This document shows positions 18,194 to 26,137 of a stretch of 64,000 nt of DNA, in pieces (within the stretch, counting starts at the first letter, position 1; each line of letters starts with the position of its first letter). This DNA is from Paenibacillus spongiae (GTDB lineage: Bacteria > Bacillota > Bacilli > Paenibacillales > Paenibacillaceae), in contig NZ_CP091430.1 of NCBI RefSeq assembly GCF_024734895.1, positions 4,420,501 through 4,484,500 of the forward strand, in the 5' to 3' direction. The position numbers were made by a program, and so were the translations under genes. The notes below the pieces were generated by a model that was given only the letters and a program-made list of their open reading frames with translations, was not told the origin of the DNA and did no database searches.

Positions 18194-18213
18194 CGATTAT
18201 TCCAAAAAATAAA

Positions 18214-18235
18214 GGCCGCGATTAAGATCGCGGCC
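18214..18235. terminator. Intrinsic terminator between TetR relic and SDR gene
   Basis: A perfect nine-base-pair stem GGCCGCGAT/ATCGCGGCC with loop TAAG. An A-rich stretch precedes it, giving a T tract on the minus strand where the SDR gene ends. Confidence 0.75.
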
Positions 18236-18288
18236 ATATTTCTAGTAAAGATTGGTTGCAGGCGGCGCAATATCAGCTTCAACTGCGT

Positions 18289-19044
18289 TTACGACGCTCC
18301 CATACCGCCGTCTACCCGATACTGTGCCCCTGTAATAAAGCTGCTTTCGTCGGAAGCAAGAAAGAGAACCAAGTTCGCTATATCGCCCGCTTCACCGTAA
18401 CGTCCTAGCGGAATGGTCTTGGCCAGCGTTTCTTGCTCCACATTCATGCCAGCTTCCAATGAGCGCATCATCCTTGTGTTAACAGGCGAAGGGTGAATGG
18501 AATTCACACGCACATTCGCTTTCGCCGCTTCAAGTGCCGCCGTCTTGGTAAGTCCTACGACGGCATGCTTGGACGCGATATAAGGCGATACGCCGGGGCT
18601 GCCGTCCAAACCGGCCACAGAAGAAGTGTTAATGACACTGCCGCCGCCTTGTTTGATCATAACGGGGAGAACATGCTTCAATCCCAGAAAGACGCCCCGC
18701 ACATTGACGCTGATTACTTTATCGAAATCTTCGACTTTCTGTTCGGTAAGCGGAGCGACTTTGCCTTCGATGCCCGCATTATTGAAGTAAATATCGATTT
18801 TCCCGAAATTCTCGACGGCTGTTTTGACATAGTTCTGTACATCTTCCTCTTTGGATACGTCTGCTTGTACGGTAACCACTTCTCCGTATCCTTTCAGCTC
18901 ATCTTTTGTTTGGTCCAGCGGTTCTTGGAATAAATCCACCAATACGACTTTGGCGCCTTCCTTGAGAAACCGTTCCGCCGTTACTTTGCCGATGCCGCCG
19001 GCACCGCCTGTAATAACCGCAACTTTATCGGGTAGTCTGCCCAT
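18289..19044 (-). CDS. Short-chain dehydrogenase/reductase (SDR)
   Basis: A 251-residue Rossmann-fold oxidoreductase. ATG at 19044 follows GGAGG by nine bases; a longer open frame to 19176 lacks support. TGGAGGIGK near residue 13 binds NAD(P), Asp38 (VVLVDLF) suggests NAD preference, NNAG lies near 90, and the catalytic Ser and Tyr-x-x-x-Lys lie in NTSSVAG and SPYIASKHAVVG. The C-terminal FITGAQYRVDGGMGAS is typical of classical SDRs of the FabG-like group. The substrate is not deducible. The gene is downstream of PhoD with a 158-base gap. Confidence 0.9.
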   Translation of the reverse strand: MGRLPDKVAVITGGAGGIGKVTAERFLKEGAKVVLVDLFQEPLDQTKDELKGYGEVVTVQADVSKEEDVQNYVKTAVENFGKIDIYFNNAGIEGKVAPLTEQKVEDFDKVISVNVRGVFLGLKHVLPVMIKQGGGSVINTSSVAGLDGSPGVSPYIASKHAVVGLTKTAALEAAKANVRVNSIHPSPVNTRMMRSLEAGMNVEQETLAKTIPLGRYGEAGDIANLVLFLASDESSFITGAQYRVDGGMGAS

Positions 19045-19202
19045 ATCCGTATGCCTCCGTCTTCGTTCATCAAGTGAAGTAATGGATACTCCTGACATAT
19101 GTTCCCCGATAAAATAAGAGATATACTTTCCGTCATACACCCCGAACCATTGACATAAGGATGTCACCGCTGGCAACTTCTTTAAAGCCCCTTATCTGCT
19201 GC

Positions 19203-20834
19203 TTATGCCATTACTGCAGCATCGTAAATTTGCTTCAAGCCCGGTACGCCCTTTTCCATAAGGAAGGATGCGCGTGTCGTGACAGGAGCGCCGGGACGAG
19301 TGACGTACGGGACGACCTTATAATCTGCCTGAAAGCTCTCATGCGTAGCCGTGCAGAGCACATAGCCGCGCTGACTGTTGTAGAACTTGATATGCGGATT
19401 TTCTGCAAGTATCGCTTTCTGATCGTCTTTAATATCAAATCCGTCTCCTCCGGAGGTAATCGAGGTGCCGACAAATTCGGCTCCAAGGATCTCGGAATCC
19501 GGATTGTTGAAATCGCTCTTGATTTCGCAAGCCCAGTTCGAGTGTACGTCCCCTGTCAGGATAACGAGATTGGAGAGGCCTTTTTGTTTGGCAAAGTTGA
19601 GAATCCGGTCGCGATTGGCCGAATAACCGTCCCATGCGTCCATGCTGTATTCTTCTCCGTCGCCGATCAGAAAGTCCCTCTTACAGAAAAACACCTGCTG
19701 CGGAATAATGTTCCACGGCGCCTGCGATTGATTCAGCCCTGAAAGCAGCCACTGTTCCTGCTCTTCACCCATAATCGAGCGGTCGACGCTGGCGGATTCG
19801 GGGGTTGGCGGCTTTCTCCCGTCGCCGCTGGCTTGATCATCCCGGAATTGGCGGGTGTCAAGTACATGGACATTGGCCAGGTTGCCGTAATTGAAATGTC
19901 TGTACAGCTGCATAGTGAACCCGCTAGGCAACGAAGAGGTTCTTAACGGCATGTTTTCATAATAGGCCTGGAATGCCGCCGCTTTTCGAGCCAGGAAGGG
20001 TTCGATCGGCTGATTGCCTTCCGGAATCAGACCGGCATGATTATTCTCGATTTCATGATCATCCATTGAAACCACCCATGGGAAGCGGGCATGAGCGGCC
20101 TGCAGATCGCTATCGCTTTTATACAGCGCATAACGGTTACGATAATCGTCAAGCGTAAATATTTCGGGACCGTTATGGTACCGCGGGCTTGGAGTTTCAG
20201 GTTTGGGGCCGGGACCCTCATAGATGTAATCGCCCAGATGAAAGACGAGGTCCAAATCTTCCGATACCATATGGCGGTAAGGGGTAAAGTATCCCGTCGG
20301 ATAGTTTTGGCAGGAAGCAAAAGCAAAGCTCATTTTCTCCACATGCGCTCCGTATGCAGGCAGTGTTTTTGTCCGGCCTATGGGGCTGATTTCCTTTCCG
20401 GCCTTGAAGCGGTAATAATAGACTTGGTTCGGCTCAAGTCCATTCACCTCGACATGCACCGAATGCCCAAGCTGAGCTCGGGCATAGCCTGTCCCCTGAT
20501 GTGCGACTTTACGGAACTTATCGTCGGTTGCCATCTCCCATTTGACCGGAACGTCGCTGCCCGGCATGCCTCCGCCGTTCAACGGGTCGGGCGCAAGGCG
20601 GGTCCACAGCACAACGCTCTCCGGCCAAGGATCGCCGGATGCTACCCCTAAAGTAAACGGATAAGCCGTAAACTTCGGCGACGCATCGACAGAGCCTCCC
20701 GTTAGCGAACCGATGACCGTCATGCCAAGCGCAGCAATCGCAATCTTTCCTGTTGCCTGAAGAAAATCTTTGCGGTCCATCTTGCCCTCCCGCAGCCGTT
20801 TCGTTAAATCGTTAATCAATTTGTCCTGGTCCAT
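19203..20834 (-). CDS. Exported alkaline phosphatase, PhoD family
   Basis: A 543-residue PhoD-type phosphodiesterase/phosphatase. The N-terminus has KMDRKDFLQATGK, a single-Arg variant of the Tat motif, followed by a hydrophobic stretch to about residue 50. The PhoD N-terminal beta domain (TLGVASGDPWPESVVLWTRL) precedes the catalytic domain with metal ligands in FHLGDYIYEGPG, VSMDDHEIENNHAG, ILTGDVHSNW and SITSGGDG. In Bacillus, PhoD binds Fe and Ca and degrades teichoic acid and phosphoesters under phosphate limitation. No clear Pho box could be confirmed upstream. It is the fourth exported protein in the 9-21 kb stretch and the third exported phosphoesterase. Confidence 0.92.
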   Translation of the reverse strand: MDQDKLINDLTKRLREGKMDRKDFLQATGKIAIAALGMTVIGSLTGGSVDASPKFTAYPFTLGVASGDPWPESVVLWTRLAPDPLNGGGMPGSDVPVKWEMATDDKFRKVAHQGTGYARAQLGHSVHVEVNGLEPNQVYYYRFKAGKEISPIGRTKTLPAYGAHVEKMSFAFASCQNYPTGYFTPYRHMVSEDLDLVFHLGDYIYEGPGPKPETPSPRYHNGPEIFTLDDYRNRYALYKSDSDLQAAHARFPWVVSMDDHEIENNHAGLIPEGNQPIEPFLARKAAAFQAYYENMPLRTSSLPSGFTMQLYRHFNYGNLANVHVLDTRQFRDDQASGDGRKPPTPESASVDRSIMGEEQEQWLLSGLNQSQAPWNIIPQQVFFCKRDFLIGDGEEYSMDAWDGYSANRDRILNFAKQKGLSNLVILTGDVHSNWACEIKSDFNNPDSEILGAEFVGTSITSGGDGFDIKDDQKAILAENPHIKFYNSQRGYVLCTATHESFQADYKVVPYVTRPGAPVTTRASFLMEKGVPGLKQIYDAAVMA

Positions 20835-21223
20835 TATTTGTCTCCTTTGCAGTGGATTCTCATCAATTAAATCGTTGTTGTATTAAGCCGGTGTCAGACC
20901 CGTATTAAACTAGAATGAAGGAATATGTAAATGAACATAGGTCTTATTTGGTATTATTTAGATGAATTCGACAGGCGAAAGCTTAAAATAATGGTGTTTT
21001 ATGCACCAATGTAACTACTCGTTCACACTTCAGGCAATCGGAGAATGATTCGAATGACATAAAGCGGTTGCAAATGAAGATAAAAATAAGCCTGCTTCCC
21101 TTTCACAGGCGTTTACAATATTTTCGTTAATTGGTAGTAAAAATCGTAGTGCTCATTACAAGAAGAAGACGCAGCTTATTAAATAAATAAGCTCCGCCTA
21201 GTTTCGTACCGCCATATTTTTTC
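20835..21223. other. 389-base intergenic gap
   Basis: AT-rich sequence between phoD and a GNAT gene. An AT-rich hairpin at 21174-21194 (AGCTTATT/AATAAGCT) could end GNAT transcription weakly. No gene-like frame was seen on either strand. Confidence 0.5.
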
Positions 21224-21649
21224 CTACCCCTTTATCCACTGCAAGTAAATGCGCTCTTTGAACCCTTTCAATCTGGACAGCTTCTCGCGTTTACGTTTAA
21301 ATTCTTCGAATCCCAGTTTTTTGTACAGCCTTATCGCAGTTGAATTGGTGTCGACTACCTCAAGGATGTAATTTCGATACGGCAGCTCTTGCATCACATG
21401 CTTGAACAGCGCCGTAGAGACGCCTTTGCCGCGCGCTCTTTCCGATGTGGCGACACATTCGATGTAGCCCGTTTCATCTTCAAATGGCAGTGGAGCATTA
21501 AATTCTTTATCCAGCGAGTCATAGGCCAGGTTCCCCTTAAGAAAACCGAATGCCTGCTTCAAGGAAGGCTTATCGACCGTCATCGCCCGCCGCCGGTTAT
21601 TGGAACAGGCCAAGATCCCGACAATCTCTCCCTCCAGTATACATTCCAC
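21224..21649 (-). CDS. GNAT-family N-acetyltransferase, apparently 5'-truncated
   Basis: The frame from GTG 21649 gives 141 residues. YIECVATSERARGKGVSTALF is the acetyl-CoA-binding beta4-alpha3 segment (R-x-R-G-K-G type) and IRLYKKLGFEEFKRKR the usual C-terminal motif. The reading frame continues upstream with plausible coding sequence (SLATKTFTRAKQAVWR) up to an in-frame TAG, with no ATG and no ribosome binding site. The N-terminal strand and helix normally present are thus missing or broken. It is either a decayed gene or one using an unusual start. Substrate unknown. Confidence 0.65.
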   Translation of the reverse strand: MECILEGEIVGILACSNNRRRAMTVDKPSLKQAFGFLKGNLAYDSLDKEFNAPLPFEDETGYIECVATSERARGKGVSTALFKHVMQELPYRNYILEVVDTNSTAIRLYKKLGFEEFKRKREKLSRLKGFKERIYLQWIKG

Positions 21650-21816
21650 GCGCCATACAGCCTGTTTTGCCCTAGTGAAAGTTTTTGTTGCCAGGGAAAG
21701 ACTTGTGCCCTATACTAAAAAATAAGGAACATAGGTCAAAATCTCGGCATACTTTACTATAAATGTTGCGCTCGGTAAACAGTTTGTCACACAGTAAATT
21801 CAGGATGGTGATGGTG

Positions 21817-22071
21817 ATGTCTGCAATGGACAATGCTTTATCCGAAGCCGCAATTGGAAGTCAGATATTGCTTAGCCGGATCGAGGTACAGGGCGTATTG
21901 CGGCGTCGGCTGCTGGATCTCGGGTTCGTCCCCGGGAATGTAGTAGAAGTCGTGCAGAGAAGTCCGCTCGGCGATCCGACTGCATTTCGTGTCAACAACA
22001 CGATGATCGCTCTGCGGAAGGAAGAAAGCTCACTCATATTCGGAGAGCCTGTAGGAGGCGATGCACGATGA
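21817..22071 (+). CDS. feoA: FeoA, ferrous iron transport accessory protein
   Basis: An 84-residue SH3-like protein with GSQILLSRIEVQGVLRRRLL, DLGFVPGNVVEVVQRSPLGD and a closing IALRKEESSLIFGE. This is the standard FeoA fold that assists FeoB, acting at the cytoplasmic face. The start lies in a run of in-frame ATG/GTG codons (21805-21819). I chose ATG 21817, 12 bases after AGG, because FeoA proteins begin near here. The stop overlaps the next start by four bases, so FeoA and the GTPase are coupled. No Fur box was recognised upstream. Confidence 0.88.
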   Translation: MSAMDNALSEAAIGSQILLSRIEVQGVLRRRLLDLGFVPGNVVEVVQRSPLGDPTAFRVNNTMIALRKEESSLIFGEPVGGDAR

Positions 22072-22802
22072 CTTATACACTTGCTTTGGCAGGAAATCCG
22101 AACACAGGCAAGAGTACGTTATTCAACACATTGACCGGCATGCGCCAGCATACCGGCAACTGGGCGGGGAAAACCGTCGTCAGAGCAGAAGGCGAATTTA
22201 CCCGCAGCGGGACATCGTACCGAATCATCGACCTGCCGGGCACATATTCCTTGTACTCCAACTCGGCCGACGAAGAAGTGGCGCGAGACTATATTATTTT
22301 CGAACAGCCGGATGTCACGATTGTCGTAATCGATGCCACATCGTTGGAACGGAACCTTAATTTGGCGCTGCAGGTGCTGGAGATGACGAATCGGGTCGTT
22401 GTGTGCGTCAATCTGATGGACGAAGCGAAGAAGCTTGGCATCCGCATCGATCTGGATAAAATGAAAAAACGGCTCGGCGTGCCTGTCGTAGCCATCTCCG
22501 CCCGCAATAAGACGGGAATCGATGCATTGTTCACGCAGGTGGAGCTGGTCGCTTCCGGCGCACTTGTGCCGCAGCCCGTCAAAATTCCGTATAACGAAGA
22601 TATCGAACGGAAGATCGAGGAACTGGAGCCTTATATTTTGGAGACGTTAGGGACGCGGTACCCGACAAGGTGGATTGCTCTGCGGCTCCTGGACGGAGAC
22701 GAGAGCCTGCTGCAATCGTTAAAAGCGAATATGGATGCCCTGCCCGGGACTTCCCAATCAAGCAAGGAGGTTATACCTCATGGACATACAGTCTGCCATT
22801 AA
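22068..22802 (+). CDS. FeoB GTPase domain as a separate protein
   Basis: A 244-residue protein that is only the cytoplasmic N-terminal part of FeoB. It has G1 GNPNTGKST (residues 9-17), the Switch I threonine in AGKTVVRAEGEF, G3 DLPGTYSLYSNSADE, G4 NLMDEAKK, G5 SARNKTG, then part of the guanine-dissociation-inhibitor helical domain with RWIALRLLDGDESLL. In normal FeoB this continues into the membrane domain. Here it ends with its own stop, and a new gene begins 23 bases earlier behind a strong AAGGAGG. The GTPase should gate Fe(II) import by associating with the separate membrane protein. Confidence 0.9.
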   Translation: MTYTLALAGNPNTGKSTLFNTLTGMRQHTGNWAGKTVVRAEGEFTRSGTSYRIIDLPGTYSLYSNSADEEVARDYIIFEQPDVTIVVIDATSLERNLNLALQVLEMTNRVVVCVNLMDEAKKLGIRIDLDKMKKRLGVPVVAISARNKTGIDALFTQVELVASGALVPQPVKIPYNEDIERKIEELEPYILETLGTRYPTRWIALRLLDGDESLLQSLKANMDALPGTSQSSKEVIPHGHTVCH

Positions 22803-24186
22803 GACCTCTAACCGGATCGATGACCTCCTTGATATAGCGAGAAATGTTTCGGATGGTAACACGATACGAGACGGGATTGTTAGCGACATCTATAGAATGA
22901 GCCGCGGAATATGCAACGAGTCGGTTCAATATGAAGATAAGAGGAAACTTGCAGGCGCCTATAAGCTCGATCAGATCGTAACTTCCAAGCTGTGGGGATT
23001 CCCGATTATGCTTCTCATTCTGGGGTTCGTGTTCTGGCTTACCATCGCAGGCGCGAACGTACCTTCCGGCTTGATCGCCGATTTCTTCGGCATCATCGAA
23101 TCGTATTTGACCGCGGGCTTCCAGGCGGTTAACGCTCCGGCCTGGCTGCACGGCATTCTTGTTCTCGGCTTCTTCCGGGGCACCTCTTGGGTGATCAGCG
23201 TCATGCTGCCTCCGATGGCGATCTTCTTCCCGACATTTGCCCTGCTGGAAAACTTCGGTTATTTGCCTCGTGTCGCTTTTAACATGGACCGGTTATTCAA
23301 GAAATCCGGCGGACACGGCAAACAGGCACTGACGATGTCGATGGGGTTCGGCTGCAATGCGGCCGCGATCTTGTCGACAAGGATTATCGAGTCGCCGCGG
23401 GAGCGGATGCTGGCGATCCTGACGAACAACTTCGTCCCATGCAACGGCAGGTGGCCGACGCTTATTTTGCTCTCATCGTTGTTCATGGCGGCCGGTGTTG
23501 CGAGCGGATTGCAAACCGTAGCGACCGCTTTCGTTGTCATGGGAATGGTGCTCTTCGGCATCGTCGTTACCCTCACCGTATCCTGGGCGCTGTCCAAAAC
23601 GATGCTCCGCGGCGTGCCGACGCATTATACGCTCGAACTGCCGCCATACCGAAAGCCGCAGATTACGAAGACGATTCTGCTCGCTTCCCGCGATAAATCT
23701 TGGAGCGTCTTGAAACGTGCCGTTATCGTGGCTGCTCCGGCAGGAATCCTCACTTGGATACTGGGCAATATAATGGTTGGCGGGGAAAGCGTTCTGGCCC
23801 ATATGGCAGCATTCTTCGATCCGTTCGCGCACGCTATCGGTCTGGACGGCTATATTCTGATGGCCTTCATTCTTGGTCTGCCCGCCAATGAAATCGTCCT
23901 GCCGATCTTGCTCATGGGGTATCTGTCCTCCGGAGCGATGGTCGATGCCGACGGTCTCGAGGGAATTAAAGACATCTTCCTAAGCCATGGCTGGACTTGG
24001 CTCACAGCACTTAATATGATGCTGTTCTCCTTGCTCCATTACCCTTGCGGCACGACGCTATTCAACATTTACAAGGAAACCAAGAGCGCAAAATGGACCG
24101 TGCTGAGCGCTCTGATTCCGTTGTCGATTGCCGTGCTTGTTACTTTCGTCATCGCCCAGACGGTCAGAGCTCTAGGCTGGGTATAG
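22780..24186 (+). CDS. FeoB membrane permease domain as a separate protein
   Basis: A 468-residue protein. ATG at 22780 follows AAGGAGG by about ten bases; the longer frame from 22735 lies inside the GTPase gene. Residues 1-75 continue the FeoB helical domain (GIVSDIYRMSRGICNES, then DQIVTSKLWGFP). The rest has eight or more membrane helices of two Gate/nucleoside-recognition repeats (MSMGFGCNAAAILSTRII and LLHYPCGTTLFNIYKE), with Cys residues at the positions proposed to line the iron path. Together with the upstream GTPase it makes a complete two-protein FeoB. Confidence 0.9.
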   Translation: MDIQSAIKTSNRIDDLLDIARNVSDGNTIRDGIVSDIYRMSRGICNESVQYEDKRKLAGAYKLDQIVTSKLWGFPIMLLILGFVFWLTIAGANVPSGLIADFFGIIESYLTAGFQAVNAPAWLHGILVLGFFRGTSWVISVMLPPMAIFFPTFALLENFGYLPRVAFNMDRLFKKSGGHGKQALTMSMGFGCNAAAILSTRIIESPRERMLAILTNNFVPCNGRWPTLILLSSLFMAAGVASGLQTVATAFVVMGMVLFGIVVTLTVSWALSKTMLRGVPTHYTLELPPYRKPQITKTILLASRDKSWSVLKRAVIVAAPAGILTWILGNIMVGGESVLAHMAAFFDPFAHAIGLDGYILMAFILGLPANEIVLPILLMGYLSSGAMVDADGLEGIKDIFLSHGWTWLTALNMMLFSLLHYPCGTTLFNIYKETKSAKWTVLSALIPLSIAVLVTFVIAQTVRALGWV

Positions 24187-24215
24187 ACGATTAAAGTATA
24201 TTAATACGAACACAG

Positions 24216-24274
24216 CGCAAGCCCCAACCGAACCGTCGGCGAACAATCTGCCGTGCGATCGATTGGGGCTTGCG
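24216..24274. terminator. Terminator between feo operon and Gfo/Idh gene
   Basis: Perfect 12-base-pair arms CGCAAGCCCCAA (24216-24227) and TTGGGGCTTGCG (24263-24274) enclose 35 bases with minor inner pairing. It is followed by TTATTCC on the plus strand and separates convergent genes. Confidence 0.7.
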
Positions 24275-24374
24275 TTATTCCGGCACGTTCCATTATCGAA
24301 TCCGGCACGCTGGCTGGATCCGTCATCAGCCGATTCCGAAGAGAACGCCTCTATTGACGAAGCTCACCTACTCC

Positions 24375-25427
24375 TTATTGCATGCCCGCTGAACGTGATG
24401 CTTCGTCGATATACCGTTCCACAATGCTATCCTCGAACCGATGCGGCAATATGGCCTTTCCTCCGTATTTGGCGGTATGATAAATAGCCATCATCACTTG
24501 ATAGGACAGCATGGAATGTTCCAAATCACAGATATGTCCGGCCCCGGGATTAGACACATAACCATGGATCGATTCCATATAAGCGATCAGTGCATCCATA
24601 TAGCTTTCTTCCCAGCTCGACTTCTCGACCAGATGCTGTTGTGTGATGTAATTCCGCAATTCCAGCTTCTGATTGAGATCGATCTTCAAATGCCCATCCG
24701 AACCATACACATCAATACCAATATGATAGAACGGATTCGTCTCCCCTTGGATCGACCTCGCGAACGCTCCGCATTCGAATGATGCTCGCACGCCATTATC
24801 GAATAGTACGGAAGCCATCGATTCATCCGGTGCGATGATCGAAGAGCTGTCCTTTCCTTCGTACGCGCCCGTTTGCCCCATCACCCAGCGAACAGGACTA
24901 AAATCATTAAAGAACATGACCATATCGATGAGATGCGAGCCTTGCTCCATAATGTTCACTTTCGTGGAGGCGCGTATATATTCGATCGACCCGATGGCTC
25001 CATCTTGCAACCATCTGCGGGCCTTGCTCCATGCCGGCAAATACTTATGCTGGTGATTGACCAGCACCAACTTACCATGTGCGTGGCAAATATCGGCAAT
25101 CTCATAGGCTTCAGAGGGTGTAAGCGCTAACGGTTTCTCGATATTGATGAGCTTGACGCCGGGAGACTGGACCGCGGCTTTCACCAGCTCAAGCCTTGCA
25201 TCGGCGCTGCTGACAATATCGACCACGTCAGGGCTCGTATCGAGCAGCAATTGGGCTAAATCCAAGGAACGGTGCTTGATCCGATACTGATCTGCAAGGT
25301 GGTTCAGCCGTTCCACGTTCGAGTGACCGCATATGCCCGCTAGCTCTATACTCTCGCATACTTGGTACGCTTTGGCATGTGCCTCAGCCCAGCCTTTCGT
25401 ACCGACAAGCACTGCTTTCAATTTCAT
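24375..25427 (-). CDS. Gfo/Idh/MocA-family oxidoreductase
   Basis: A 350-residue protein. ATG at 25427 follows GGGAGG by nine bases; the longer frame upstream is not protein-like. MKLKAVLVGTKGWAEAHAKA is the N-terminal NAD(P)-binding strand-loop, although the usual GxGxxG is changed to GTKGWA. INIEKPLALTPSEAYE carries the conserved E-K-P motif with the catalytic-site lysine. The C-terminal half is the alpha/beta sugar-binding domain. Family members oxidise or reduce sugars or inositols. The gene stands alone with no sugar genes next to it, so the substrate is open. Confidence 0.85.
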   Translation of the reverse strand: MKLKAVLVGTKGWAEAHAKAYQVCESIELAGICGHSNVERLNHLADQYRIKHRSLDLAQLLLDTSPDVVDIVSSADARLELVKAAVQSPGVKLINIEKPLALTPSEAYEIADICHAHGKLVLVNHQHKYLPAWSKARRWLQDGAIGSIEYIRASTKVNIMEQGSHLIDMVMFFNDFSPVRWVMGQTGAYEGKDSSSIIAPDESMASVLFDNGVRASFECGAFARSIQGETNPFYHIGIDVYGSDGHLKIDLNQKLELRNYITQQHLVEKSSWEESYMDALIAYMESIHGYVSNPGAGHICDLEHSMLSYQVMMAIYHTAKYGGKAILPHRFEDSIVERYIDEASRSAGMQ

Positions 25428-25606
25428 ATCTCTCATCCTCCCCATACTGGCCATTATATCGATCGCTCGCTTCACATCGCTGCACTGTAAGCCTTTTCCT
25501 GATGGCAATAATTGCAAGGTAAAGATAGCATTCCATGTTCTCCTAGTCAATCCTGCGGGTAGAATTCGATCGCCAGGCACATCACGTGGATTAAAGATCT
25601 CTATAC

Positions 25607-25620
25607 CAAACACCCAATCA
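25607..25620 (+). promoter_or_regulatory. Conserved upstream box of the first yjcZ-like gene
   Basis: CAAACACCCAATCA occurs 72 bases before the ATG at 25679 and again, identical, 73 bases before the second paralogue. It may belong to a sporulation sigma-factor promoter or is duplicated leader sequence. Confidence 0.45.
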
Positions 25621-25678
25621 GCTCATATTAACCGTGAATAAACTATAAGGCACGAAACAACAAGGAGGTGCATGTAAC

Positions 25679-25786
25679 ATGTCTGGTTTAGTTGGTGGAG
25701 CTTTCACAAGCACTGGGGCGATCCTGGTCCTCTTCATCTTACTAGTGATTATCGCTTGCAGCTGCGGAATATTTGGCGGCTTTTAA
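25679..25786 (+). CDS. YjcZ-family sporulation peptide (35 aa), first copy
   Basis: ATG at 25679 follows AAGGAGGTG by eight bases. The peptide MSGLVGGAFTSTGAILVLFI continues LLVIIACSCGIFGGF. It has a Gly/Ser/Thr start, one hydrophobic helix and the I-x-C-S-C motif that marks the tiny YjcZ-type membrane peptides. These are found in spore formers and are often made in the mother cell or incorporated into the spore. Molecular role is not known. A near-identical paralogue follows 164 bases downstream. Confidence 0.85.
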   Translation: MSGLVGGAFTSTGAILVLFILLVIIACSCGIFGGF

Positions 25787-25877
25787 CGACGTCCGATGTG
25801 AACTCTATTCCATCCATGCAACCCTCCATGTAATTTACGTTTCATAGGCTGTTGATATGGAATTTGTCTCTCGGTAA

Positions 25878-25891
25878 CAAACACCCAATCA
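25878..25891 (+). promoter_or_regulatory. Conserved upstream box of the second yjcZ-like gene
   Basis: CAAACACCCAATCA is identical to the box at 25607 and lies at nearly the same distance from its gene, followed by ACACCATAAAG, which may hold a CATA-type -10 of sigma-E/sigma-K promoters. Confidence 0.45.
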
Positions 25892-25950
25892 CACCATAAA
25901 GATCGTGCATATCTTGAAGAATACCCAGTAGGTAGGGAGGTGCAATGCAA

Positions 25951-26052
25951 ATGTCCGGATTAGTTGGTGGAGCTTTCACAAGCACGGGAACGATCCTTGT
26001 ACTCTTTATTTTGTTGGTGATTGTTGCTTGTAGCTGCATGCGCTGGGGCTAA
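25951..26052 (+). CDS. YjcZ-family sporulation peptide (33 aa), second copy
   Basis: ATG at 25951 follows AGGGAGGTG by eight bases; an in-frame ATG at 25945 lies too close to the site. The peptide MSGLVGGAFTSTGTILVLFI continues LLVIVACSCMRWG. The first 29 residues match the first copy except for A14T and I25V, while the last residues differ (MRWG against GIFGGF). Wobble positions differ in many codons, so the duplication is old and the peptide sequence is under selection. Confidence 0.85.
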   Translation: MSGLVGGAFTSTGTILVLFILLVIVACSCMRWG

Positions 26053-26109
26053 TAATTAGCCTCTAGTATCCTCCTACTCGATTACTGTATAATTCCTCCC
26101 ATCAGAAAA

Positions 26110-26137
26110 AGACCCGACTTCGCGGCGGGTCTTTTTT
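26110..26137. terminator. Intrinsic terminator after the yjcZ pair
   Basis: AGACCCG/CGGGTCT stem with a nine-base loop, followed by T6 on the plus strand and preceded by A5, so it can also end the converging gene at 26136. Confidence 0.8.

Noticed and set aside
20835..20900. Pho box upstream of phoD
   Set aside because: Some TTAA-like hexamers occur, but not four at 11-base spacing, so the call would be guesswork.
22735..22779. Longer N-terminus for the FeoB membrane protein
   Set aside because: It lies inside the GTPase gene and upstream of the AAGGAGG that serves the ATG at 22780.
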